DNA from: Chrysomallon squamiferum
Lineage: Eukaryota; Mollusca; Gastropoda; Neomphalida; Peltospiridae
Direction of reading: 5' to 3'
DNA: 64,000 nucleotides
NCBI GenBank assembly: GCA_012295275.1
Contig: CM022672.1
Span: 16,256,125 to 16,320,124, forward strand
Shown here: positions 13,630 to 31,000 of the stretch, piece by piece
Position numbering within the stretch: the first letter of the stretch is position 1
How the letters are laid out: every line of letters starts with the position of its first letter
Program-made: the position numbers and the translations under genes
The notes under the pieces: generated by a model
Database searches by the model: none
What the model was told of the DNA's origin: nothing
Seen by the model: only the letters and a program-made list of their open reading frames with translations

Positions 13630-14782
13630 GTGGCCATGATGAATGTAGACATTTTATGTTTTCTTTACCTAATTAATAGTTATTTATGTGCAAAAAGGGT
13701 AGAAAGCCATAAATATTTCTGAACAGCTACAAATACTTTGAACACAGTTAAGCTACTTTGTAGAATTAATCATCAAAAGGCAGATAATTTAAAGATTTTG
13801 CAAAGTATTCATCATATTATTTTAAAATCATGTTATTCTCAATATGTTTGTGTACCACAACTGACAAACAAAAAACAAGAAAAGCAAACAAACTTCTTGG
13901 GTAGTATAGGTACTGCTGGTTGAAAACCAATGCTTTGAATAATGAATGAGTTTTTACAGTGTTGCACAATGATGTCACACTGATGTTACACACAGTTCTT
14001 TATTCATTCAAGTTTTTTTACAAGAACAAAATTTAAAGCAGCCAAAGAAAATGTGTTTTTGATGATTTTGTTAAAATATTCTAAACACAAGAATGAGGTA
14101 CATTAAAGTTAAATTGGTATACAGTGTTGTATAAAAACAAAATAAGGTGGATAGCACCATACATTAATTTCGGCTCCTTCCCTCCTTAATGCATGGGTAA
14201 AGTTTAATTAAATACAAAAGTATGTTTATAACAGATAATATTGCTTCTAGATGTTTAAATGTGGCAAAACAAGGATAGTTTAAAAAAAAAATGTTGTTAC
14301 ATAATGTGTTTTTTTTCTCCAATGCTGTGACATAAATGTTAAAAATATTGAATTTAAAATGAAGTTCAGGTTTTGAAATTTTTCTCACTAAAAACAGCCA
14401 CAAATATGCAGTCTGTTACTTTGTCAGTTTGTCCATTATGCAAAGCAGGTTTATACAAGTCAATATTGCAGAAAGAAACTGACTTGTATATTATTAAGCC
14501 TGCAACCTTTTTTATTTTTTTTGAAAAATTGTGTGTTTGTTTGTATCATGTGGAAATAGAACATTTTGGCTGCTTCTTCGTATTAATCTGAAGTCTAATC
14601 ATGCAAAATCAGATGCGAATTATAGTATAAACAAGGTGGTTTTCAAAAACACAGTATTCCTTGTTTTTTTATTGCAGATAACTGGTTAATTTTCAGTAGA
14701 TGAGAACAATTCTCAACCTTTTACTATTGCAGACTCTGAGTAATCTTCAACTTAATATGTAAATGGAAAAATATGTATTAAA

Positions 14783-14806
14783 TTGTTTTTTTTTTTTTTT
14801 TTTTTT
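14783..14806. repeat. poly(T) tract
   Basis: Homopolymer thymine run on the plus strand in the 5' region of CtBP, upstream of its first coding exon. Confidence 0.85.
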
Positions 14807-16224
14807 ATATCTTTTGTGAAATCCTGGGTCACTGAGGAATACAGTTGGATAAGAAAATGTTTTCCATCACAGTGCATTACATCAAGAAAGTGTAGTGTAT
14901 AATAGTAAACATTATCTGGTCTGAAAACTGAAAAACTTTATACCATTTTTCCATTTATTTTTAGCAGTCACTGTTTGAATTCATGATCAGTTAAAAATTG
15001 AAATGATGCCACCTTGAAAATAGCTAAACAAAACAATAATTCCATTTTGTTCATTTGTTATTCAAATATTGTCGAAACAGTTCTGTGTCATCAGTCAGTT
15101 AGCATTTAATCATCCAGTCAATTGCATATACTATATTTTTTTTATATTTTTTAATAAATAAATAAAAAGTATGTTAATATTAACTCTAACATAGCTGGAA
15201 TGCTAATTAGAAAGTTGTATTTCATTTGTTGAGAAATATAGGATGAATTAATATCTTTAGAGTTAAATCTTTGTTTCTGGGAAGGGTATTTTTATCAGTT
15301 TTGAAAATCTAGTTTGGTGAAAAACTACCCGATCCAAAATGAAAAATAAAATGAGGCTAACAAAAGTTGACAACTGGCTGCATAAATGCTTGAAGTGCAA
15401 AGACAAATTTATTGATTTATATAAAAAATATATTAAAAACAAAAATCAGAAGAAAAATATTATCTTTTTATAAACATTTTGTTAGGTACTTGTAATCGGT
15501 TGATGATGGATTATAAAACTGTATTCATTATCATGTATTAATTTAGTTATTTATTACCAGAGTGTTTATCATCATATAGCAGAAATTTGAACTACAGTAG
15601 TAGACAGTTACACTGGACTGATTAAAAATAGGTTCAGTACATCAGAGATTGTTAAAAAAACCTTGGTGTATTGAAGTGGTTTCTACTGCAGGATTGAGAA
15701 TTAAAATGAAATGAAAATGTCCTGCTGAGCTATCTGCTGTTCAGGTTGAACAGAATGTTCATGCATGACTGTGACTACACTGAGGCAATGCCAAAATTGA
15801 TGAATTGTTGTTTTTAATTTCAATTTTTTTTTTTTAATAAAATTTTTTATTTAAAAAATATAAAATATAAATCTCTATTCTGATAGAAACATTAGCCACT
15901 GAACCAGGAAAAAAATGTCAGGAAATGTCTAGAATTGGGGATTTTGTGTCTTTCAAGTCAGACCCCTTGATCAAATTTTTAAAGTGTTTTTGCCAAATTT
16001 CAAAAAGAGTTTAGTTATGGCTATGACTTGTATTAAGAAAACAAAATGGGATAAACAAGGCATATAATTACATTTTTAGCTTTATGCCTATTATTTTGTA
16101 TATCTCACCAGTTTGACCAAATAAGAATTATTATTATATTATTTTTTAACCTATAATGTTCTGTGAACAGGAAATAATTTTGTAACTGTTGAAAAAAAAA
16201 AATATGTTGATTTCATATTATTTG

Positions 16225-16700
16225 GTTCAGGGCCAAGCTGTAGATCAGTGGTCAGAACACAATGCTTGTATCTGATAGGTTGTAGGATCAGTACTTGGCA
16301 AACCCGCTAAGTCATTTCTATCCAAGTCTGCTCTGTCTATGCCTGTAAACTGTATCAAACACTTTGACCTGGGATCTAAAACTGAAGGAAAGAAAACGGC
16401 CATCACGTACTTGAGAAGTGCTGTGGATCACGAATAAGGGTGTGGAATGGGGAGCTGAAGGTGTGGAATGGGGAGTTGAGGGTGTGGAATGGGGAGTTGA
16501 GGGTGGTACAGTTTTCAGGAGTTACACAGCAAAGCTGATACGTTAAACTGAATATTAGATCTAAATTTCTGGAATATAGGAAACCTGTGGAAGTTCCATG
16601 TCGGTGTTACATGCAAACAAAGGGATAATCGAAAGCCTCGTAAAGTCAGTCTGTGCCACATGACCTCCGATTTGGACTGACATATATTAAACATACCCTA
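16225..16700 (+). mobile_element. candidate tRNA-derived SINE
   Basis: A less AT-rich island begins with a Pol III box A-like TAGATCAGTGGT (16241-16252), followed about 25 bp later by a weak box B-like GGTTGTAGGATC (16278-16289). This spacing suits a tRNA-derived SINE head. Three near-identical 22-bp units of the GGTGTGGAATGGGGAGTTGA type lie inside at about 16439-16504. No A-rich tail or target duplication could be assigned, so the right boundary is approximate. Confidence 0.4.
16439..16504. repeat. three-copy 22-bp minisatellite
   Basis: Three tandem copies of GGTGTGGAATGGGGAG(C/T)TGA(A/G), differing at two positions, inside the SINE-like island. Confidence 0.85.
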
Positions 16701-17079
16701 ATCCATAAATACCAAGCACACCCTCCCCCAAATTACTGTGTTGCAGCACTGTGCAGTGTTTGCTTCAATAAAACTAATTTAATAACAGTCAAAAGCATTA
16801 CATAAATTAAATAGTTTTCATTTTTTTTATTTGATCTAGCTTAGAATGTTCATGTGTGTGTATTGTTCATATGTACTGAATGTCTGTTCAGATGTGCATG
16901 TCTGTTGTACTTTTATTTTATTTTCTATTTTGTTATTATAACATTTTTTTAAAATATATATATTTTTTTTTTCCAGGTTGAATTTTTATTTTAGTTGTTT
17001 ATCGCCTGACTTAACGGTGGATCTTGCCAGCAACATACCCCTGGGTTATACCCTGCCCTCTGGCTTGGTCCCCCCTCTG

Positions 17080-22186
<5,107 letters not shown>

Positions 22187-24571
22187 GAGACGAAAAGCAG
22201 ACAACAACAACAGAGTGATTGTGTTTTCACTAACCAAAAAAAAAAAAAAAAATAATAATAATAATAAATTTAAACAACAACAACAACAACAACTTGAAGA
22301 CCACATTACAAAAAAAAAAGTCGAAGAATTCAATTTGGTGTTTAACAGACTATCTTTTCACCACTGCTTTCTACAGTAGACTTGGCTGGTCTTCTGATGT
22401 GGGAGAGTCTAATGTAGTTTGTAGGGGTGATGAGATGGAAAGAGAAGAGAATAAAGACTGGATATTTTTGGGGATGTTTTATGGACAGAAACTTAGCACA
22501 AATTGGTTTACATCTGTGCTTATCTTGGAGGCTTTATGTTGAAGAGTAATTCATATGAAACAATCTTTTTTTATTATTTTTTTTTAAATCTTTCTGCTAA
22601 GGATTTTTGTGACAATGTGATGTAATAGATTTTCAACATTATGCCGGGAACTATAGTGTACACTTACTACAGAGGTGGATGCAAAATTGTAGAATGCAGA
22701 AAAGGCTGTAACGATTTGCATGGTTGATTTATTTTTTTAACAAAATGTTTCCTCATTTCTTTTATTCATGAACCACTAATATTTAGCAGTTTGTATTTAG
22801 CTGCAGCTTTCACTAAACCAGTACAATAATTTCTCATGTTAAAGTAATTTGTATAAAATTATTTTGAAAAAATTACAAAAAATAGTAAATATGTTTTACA
22901 TTTATTGTTTTTTTTAATTATCTTTTTACACATTTTGTGTTCTGAAATCTTAGTTTATATTCCAATTTAATTACAGTTCTGATCTATTTTAATTTAAAAC
23001 AGAAATAGTATGTTCATTGGAGTAAACAAATTAATATAATTTTTTTAAATCTTGCACCAAACTATTGAAACACTGTTGCAGAGTAGAGATGGTTTGGTTT
23101 TCAGTTTACAAAATATGAAAACGTTTGTTTAAATGCTTATAAAAGTTCACTTGTATGAAGAACATTCTATTTTCTTAACTTTAATACATAACCTGCATTT
23201 GCTGGAGTGAAACTTTATAACAACGTTTCAAAACAATTCAGGAACACTTTTGTCTTTATAACAACTTGATGCATTACAATAAAAACATAAAAAAAAACAA
23301 TCTGTGCATTATATATAATTGTAATCAATTATTAGTTTTTGAAAACATATTTGTTTTTATTTTTATTTTATTTTTTTATGGAAAAGGACAGATAATGTAT
23401 ACAGTTTTGTTATTCATATCTTAAAAATGTTCACAGATAAAAATTTCAGTGGGAAATGACAGAGGATTAAACTGAAATGTCCTTTCAAAGCCGACCTGAA
23501 GATATATAATTCACCAGTTTCTGAAAGAAAAACGGACATTTTTATTATCGAGATGGGCAACAACAGTGCCAAGTAGTTGTTTTGAAAAGAAAAAAAACAA
23601 ATGTGAGACAGAGAATGTTAAGTCACCTGACATCAAAATGGTTTTCTTTTTGTTGAAAGATAAAGCTAAGTACAAGCTGCTTGCAAGAAAGGAAAACCAT
23701 AAACTAAGTGTTGGGTGAGGTAGTATTTTGTTCACAGCAATTACTCCTTTGTGACCGGTTATGGGTGGAAGGACAGATGGATGGATGGATGGGAAAAAGG
23801 AATGTTAGAAGAATCAATACTTGAAGACCACAGCTTTCTAACATTTATTTTATCCCTAGAGGTTTTGAGCTTCACACAAATGGTTGGAGTTGGAATTATT
23901 TTAACTGATCTAACGAAAAAGGGGAAAGTAATTGAAAAGCTAGGGCTTACCTAATGCAAGGAGGGTTGTTACTAATACATGTCAGGTAACTGACCAACAT
24001 GGTAATGGTTACTAATAACATGTAAGAGATTGCACAGCAGATTGTGTACCAAGTGAAGATTGAGACAGAAATATTTTTATACTAGTAAGGTGTTTGTGTT
24101 GAACAGTAAATAACTAATTAAAATTGTTAAATTGTAATTGTTCATGAATTAACAATTAGTTTTGCAAGGTTAAAAAGTTTCAAGTATTGTGAATTTTCAA
24201 ACTTTTTATTTACTAATTAAAAAATACAAAGATGATGATAATAATAATAATAATTGGGCAAAAATTAAATTATTAACATGTTTTTTTAACAATGATTCAG
24301 TCAGTTACAAAACATTTTTGTAAAACATTAAAATTAGGATATCTACTAATGACGTGTGTCTATGTCAAAATTCGGGCACGTTTTAGTGAAAGTTGTGAAG
24401 TTATAAATAATGTACTGAAAATAACCTGCTAGTAACATGCCTAGTAACAAGTTTTAAACTGTTTTCCTAATCAGGAATGTGGCATTCATTAGTTTTTAAT
24501 TATTATTTTTTTTTCAAAAACATTTCATTGTAATATAATCAGCTTGAGAAAAAGATGAGGCAAAGATTGGT

Positions 24572-24578
<7 letters not shown>

Positions 24579-24608
<30 letters not shown>
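24579..24608. repeat. poly(A) tract
   Basis: Homopolymer adenine run of about 30 bp in the CtBP 3' flank; this could reflect an old retro-insertion or simple slippage. Confidence 0.9.
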
Positions 24609-24610
<2 letters not shown>

Positions 24611-27401
24611 ACAAAAAAAAAGAGATATATTTGCCTTTGTCTTTAAGCTACGTTTCATTTTTTAAATATTTTCATGTTCATTTTCACTCCACTTTTCATG
24701 GATTTGTTCTTTTTAAAATTTTGTGTGAAGAATTTTTATAACATGTTGATGTACATAAGTTTCCTGAATTGTACTGTGGTTAAGAAACTACCTTAAGATG
24801 TTTTTTTTTCTTGCTCTTGATAGCAAATCTTGGTTCAATTTAAAAAAAAAAAGAATCATTTTGTTTATTAATAGTACGAAATGTTGATTTAATCCAAGAT
24901 TTTTGCAAACTGTTAAGAAAGCAAATGACTTTAAAACTCTGTACTTTGTCATACAGTTTATATTATTAACTAACAAGTTACAGCTTCCTAAAAGACAAAA
25001 GTTTATCTTTGTTTAATCCGCAATTATTGTTAATGATAACAAATTGCATTTTAATTCAGGTACAAATGTTTTGTAATCATTAAACTTGGTGAAGAGAGGA
25101 TGAATTAAGTTAACGAACTTTAATAATTGTAAAACTAATTTACCATATTTGCAGTTAATTCATATTTTAGTTTCGAAATTTATTAAAAGGAAAAACTAAA
25201 TGTTAAACCTAGTAATCAGGTGGGTTTTTTTTTTCTTCTCTCAAAATGAGTGTAGTGTAAAACATATTTTACAGCTATGTTATTTTTTTAGTTCTAATAA
25301 GTAATGAACTATTTAGCTTTATAGAAATACTTGCTTTTTATTTAAAAACAATTTTTTTGGATGGATAATTATTCATCAAAAAAACCCAACAGTTTCAACA
25401 GGTATTTGTGACAATCTTGTTAATGTCTGTTTTTGGACTTTTTGAACATGAAATATCTTGTATTTCCTTTCCTCTGTTTTTTTCTGTTCCCCTTTCTTTT
25501 TTACAAACAATTTTTACTTTTATGCAGTTACTTCATCAATTCATGTTTGTTAGGAGGTATGTGTTAAAGAAAATTCATTTTATGTCATTAATCATTTTTA
25601 AATAAAATGTTTCTTCCTAACAGCAGTTGGAAGTTGATGAGTTTTGTCATTCTGTACAGATGGATGTAGTTTTGGTACCTCATGTCCAAGAAGTATAAAC
25701 ATATAATATACATAAATTATATATTTTCTAGCTTGAAAATTAAATTGAAAAAATATATCAGACTTGTATGTCAATTTAAACAATTTTTTTTCTTTTTTTT
25801 TCTTTTTGTTGATCAGAGGTTTTTTTCCTTTTTTAAAGAAAATATTCTTAACATTAAATTATTTTATTTAATTTTTTTATTCTATTTATTTTGTAACTGA
25901 TCACAGGCTTTATTTTTATTTTTTTAGAGAAAATATTCTTAACAAGAAATTTAAAAAAACAAAAAAACATTGTACTTGTCCAGTTGTTGCTAGGTAATGG
26001 CAGTTAGCAACAGAGTAACCATTGCTTGTGCTTGTCAGTGTATAGGAAGAACAGGGCCTTGGGAATTTTCAAACAAGTAAATTTATACTTTTTTTCAAAA
26101 AGCCCTTACATTATGGTGCAAGAAGAGCCATAATATCCATAGTTCTGGGACATTTTTATTAAATATTTAATTTGGGACAGTTTTACAAAGGACACATTTT
26201 TTTGGAGGTAAATGAAAAAGAATAAAATTGTCTTAGAACTGGATTAATTTTTACAATAACCTTGTAAAGGGCTGTCTTTGTGAGTCCTAACTGATCAAAA
26301 ATGCTAAATATTAAAACTGGCTCATTTAATATTTTATTTTCCGTGAACATGCTTGTTTTTGGACAATGTGTATAAATAACCAAAGATTTTATGTGTGGGA
26401 TCAGACAGCTTGTAACTGATTTTATACAAGATACTACTGGTTGGAAACAGGTCGTTTCCATAGTATTTTTTACATTTTAAATTGTGTTAAATATCTTGCA
26501 TATATCCATGATCTTCAGATGAATAAACATTAATGTGTAGAGAAATCTTTTTTTTTTTTTTTTTTTTACTTTCATCTAATTATTTTTAATGTGTGTATAT
26601 AGTAAACTGGAAGATTACTAACGACAACAGATCAATTTGTAGAGGAGAAATACTGAAGAAAAAAAAATGGAATATGATATAAAATGAGAAAATTGTATGA
26701 TTTTCTTTATATTTTCATTCATTAACAAATAAGTTTATTTTGTAATATGAAAGTTGGTTTAAAATTGGTATCAATGGCTTGCTTAGTTTGTAATTTCAAT
26801 GTAAATTTGTCCACTGGAATAAACACATTTTTTAAAACTTTTTTTTTTTTCAGTCATCCCTTCCCATAGATTCAAAGTAAAGATTCAACTTAGAGGGAAA
26901 ATGAAAATATTAATTTTGGGATGTTAAAAAATGTCTGAAAAGTTTTGGTATTGGGAAAAAAAGAACTTGCTGTTTAATTTTTGTTCAAAAATTATAATTC
27001 TCATCAAAAAGACATTTTGAAAGAAGACCAAAATCATTATATTTCTAGTATAATGAAAATAATTTGTTGAAATATAAACAAAATTAATTACATTTTTTAA
27101 AACAAACCATTTAAATTTAAATTTTGGGTCTATAAATGGTTTAAAGTACAAAACAAATTATTTTATGTAACAAATTGAAATGTTGAGAAATTTTGGTTTT
27201 TCTTTGCATGGGTTAACTTTTAACATTTGGTTGTACATAAATAATTCTGATCTCTCAATGGTTTTGTGCATTAAGTGAAATCTTACTGAAGGCCCAGCTC
27301 ACTGTGGTGGCACACTACTTACGTAGTTAACTGTGTAGATGCCTGCTACTGAAGCAACTTGGACAAACGCTATGTGTCTGATCTTCCAATACCATTTTAT
27401 G

Positions 27402-27407
27402 AATAAA
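27402..27407 (+). promoter_or_regulatory. candidate poly(A) signal for CtBP
   Basis: AATAAA lies in a less AT-biased stretch (27290-27430) about 650 bp before the convergent PUS1 stop codon. It would imply a CtBP 3' UTR of about 5.2 kb. Earlier AATAAA hexamers may be used instead. Confidence 0.3.
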
Positions 27408-28057
27408 CATTAAAATTTTAAACTCAGAGTTGGCTTTGTTTATTTAAAAGAAATGTTTTGTTTAATGGATTGTCACTCAACTGACTGCAGTGATAGTTAA
27501 TGTCTGATGTAATTATTTATCAGCAAAGGAAATCACTGACATCAGTTGACAGACTGAGTAAAACCAGCAACATATATCTTGTGTGAACATTCTTGTAGTT
27601 AGAAATAAAGAATGTTCCACTCATTTTAATATATTGGATATAAATAGATTTTGTTTAATGATAAAACGAAACCTGTTGTTGCAGTAAATAGCTAGGGATA
27701 TTCACATCTTCCTTCAGGCAGGAACCCTTGACTGCCATTGGTGAACACTTTTTTGGTGTAGTGAATTGCAACTGAAAACTAGCCCACGATTTTTCATCCA
27801 CAAGAATTCTCTAAACAAATCTGGAGATGACTGACGGATTAAAACAGATTTTTATTAAAATATTCACAAATACATTTTTAAATACAAGTTGTGCAGTAAA
27901 TTTTAATATAAAGTTTGTAGCAAATTAAAATAATAATAAAAAAACTCTTATTTTAAAATGAATCCCAGCAGGTAACATTTTAATAATTTATATTCCTTCA
28001 TCTGTCTTTTTTTTTTACCTTTTTTTTTTTGAAATGGATGATATATTAATTTAATCA

Positions 28058-31000
28058 TCAAGATTTAACACTAGCTCTCTGTTCATCAGATTTTTCTGTG
28101 ACTTCTGTCAGTTTGTTTGAATTATTAGTTTTCAGTGAACCTGCACTGTCTGAACATTCTTGCACATCTCCCACTTTCTTGGTCATAGAAGATTCATCCA
28201 AGGCAGATAACTTGCTTGACTGCTCCTGTAAATCTTTGTCCATGTTGTTAACAGAAGATTCATCTAAGGTCGATAACTTCTGTGACTGCTCTTGCAAATC
28301 TTCCTTCTCTTTGTTAACAGAAGATTCATTTGAGGGAGATGATAACTTGTGTGACTGCTCCTGTAAATCGTCCTTGTCTAATTTTGTATCTGTTTCTTGG
28401 GGGGTTGTGTTAATGACACTGTCTTTTTGTTGTAAGGAATCAGAGATATCAGTTTCAGCATCCTTATTATCTGAACCAGCCATGCTGTTTTCATTCTGCT
28501 CAGTCATGTCGGCTTTTTCAGAATTATTATCACAGACTGAAGATTCTTCTTCTTTTTCTTTGGCCATTTCAGCAGCCTGATTAAACAAAATTAAATGAAA
28601 TGAAAATGAAAATAAAATTAAATAAAATTAAAAAGAAGAAAAATTAAAAATTAAATAATAGTTACATAAATACATATTGAAAATTATTTGCCTAACGAGG
28701 AACACTGAAGCTTCAAGAATCAGTTTGATGCATTTGCAATGGTATCTCTTTCCTTCAGTTATTATTAATTAAATTAAATTGATTTTTCATTATTTCACTG
28801 AAATAGTTTAATGAAGTTTGTTTTCATTTTATCATTCAGATTAGAAATAAGACAAATTTAATTATCTTTCATAAATTTCTGCAGTAATAATTCTTTCACT
28901 ATATTAATATTTAAAATAAAATAACATTTATCAATTTGATTTAAATAATAGACATCTTGTACACACTTACACAACAAACATCTGAATATTATTAATTTTT
29001 TAAAATTAAATAAATGCTGTTTAATTGTAAATTTAGAAAAACAAAGACAAAAAACATTAATAGATTCTACTTTTTTGACATGGTAAAAAAAATATCATTT
29101 AAGATATTGAAATACTGTAATAAATAATTTTTAGAATGGTATCACTTTCAGAATTTATGTAGCTATACTGACTCCTAAAAAATGGGAAGTATGGACAGTA
29201 GGCTTCTACCTTCACAAAACAACATAACAGACCTGAAATGATTATTAATATACCATGCCAAGACATCTGAACAACTAAACTTTGAGCAGTTCATATACAG
29301 GGATTGCCAGTTTGAGTGACTGACAACAAAGTGACTTTTCTAACAATTTGAAGTCAGCAATTTAGAGAAACAGTATTTTAGAAATTTTTAAAAGAAATTA
29401 TTAATAGTTAAAATAAATTAATATAGAAAATTGATACCCATAATTCAGTTACATTGTGTAGGCTGTATAATACAGTACTATACATTAAAAAGTGCTTGGG
29501 TTATTGCATGAAGGCTTGGTAATATAATTTGATTATATCTAGCAGTCCAAACCAAAAATAATCTTATTACTGATGTCAAAATATAGATACTGTAAAATTC
29601 GAAAAAAATTAAAATGTGTTCATGTATTAATTTAATTTTAGAAATTATTCAGTCTTTCAATATTTACCACTAACATGGAAGTTATAATGTTAAAGTGTGG
29701 AAATCATAAAGCTGCTTTATTTATTGGAAAGACCATGAGCACAATCTCACTGTATCTTGATGGTGCATATTTGTATACAAAGTATTTGGCTGAAAACACC
29801 TGGGTTGGTCTGAAGTGCTCAGCTGTCACAAAAGTAGCACATAAATGATAAAAGGACAATTGCTTAAACTGCCGATTACTGAAATAACATAGCTTAATAT
29901 GTAGTTGCTGATTTGGTAGCCACTGCGATATCACAGAACCTAATATATATGAATATGATCTGTCATTAAATAAATTTCAATCCATTCAAGTTTTAACATT
30001 GTCAAATCCACCTATATTAACACTGTTTTATGTCTAGAAAGAAGGAAAGAAGAAGTATTTAACTTAACAAGAGAGTCAGTACATTTTTAATCTAAAGTTA
30101 TGTGGTGCTATACCTAACTGAGGTTAAGAACCAGACTTGTAATGCAAAGAAACATGTTACTGCCGTAGAGAGGGCTCGTCTTTTCAGTGTTTTATACAGT
30201 AACTAACCTTTTTCAGTTTTTCACTTTTTCGCAGAATAACTTTGGTCCTGGTCCACGACTGTTCATCTTCCTCCAGCTCCGTGTCAAACTTGTGATACTG
30301 AAGGGTGCCCAACCAGCGCAGCATGCTGAGTCTTGTTAAAGAAATATTTTAACCAGGTTTTTGTCAGTCACTCACTGATGAGTACTGCACTTCTTTTTAC
30401 AGTTTTACTTTACTATTATGAATGGTTGGGATCCAGGAATTTTAAAAAAGTACTAATGTAATGTTATCTCTTCCTGCCAATCTTATGTATGTTTAACTTC
30501 ATTGTTATGAATGACTGGGAGCCAGGTTTGAAAAAGTATGATTAAGGTTATTTGTTCTAACCCTCATATGAATAGCAATTATGAAAAAGAAAAATTATAA
30601 TCCAACATCCAACCTCATTCATGTGACTGACATTTTTAAACATATTTTTGTAAAAGCACCAGAAATAGATTTGGCAATTGCAAAGGTTTTTTGATAAAGG
30701 AATGCTTTAGATCCAGTTTAGTGGTTCAAGAACAAATTACAGGAAATCAGTAGCTGTATGCTCCTGTTTTACAGAGATCAAAGGATACATTTTTTCTTCT
30801 TTCTCTGATCTAACTATGTGTTTAATGATGTATTCCTCTTTAAATTTCTCAATCTCTTCCTGCAAGTAAAAGAAAACATTTTAAATATATAGGTGTGTTC
30901 AGGTATGGATTAAAGATTTTTCACAGAAATGACTGATAAATCTAACTATTGGAGATATATCAATCATTTAAAACACAGACCCTATTTGTGAATATATAAA

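Larger units (their letters stand above)
22187..28057. other. AT-rich convergent 3' region of CtBP and PUS1, no gene seen
   Basis: This holds the CtBP 3' untranslated region (plus strand) and the PUS1 3' end (minus strand). Directly after the CtBP stop come A-runs and (AAT)n/(AAC)n tracts (22237-22290). Candidate CtBP poly(A) signals (AATAAA) are at 26522-26527, 26816-26821 and 27402-27407. For PUS1, TTTATT at 27850-27855 reads AATAAA on the minus strand. Short open frames here have no recognisable homology. Confidence 0.55.

Noticed and set aside
28098-28580. 160-codon plus-strand open frame opposite the PUS1 last exon
   Set aside because: It is antisense shadow of a low-complexity coding exon. 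The minus-strand reading is in phase with the preceding PUS1 exons.
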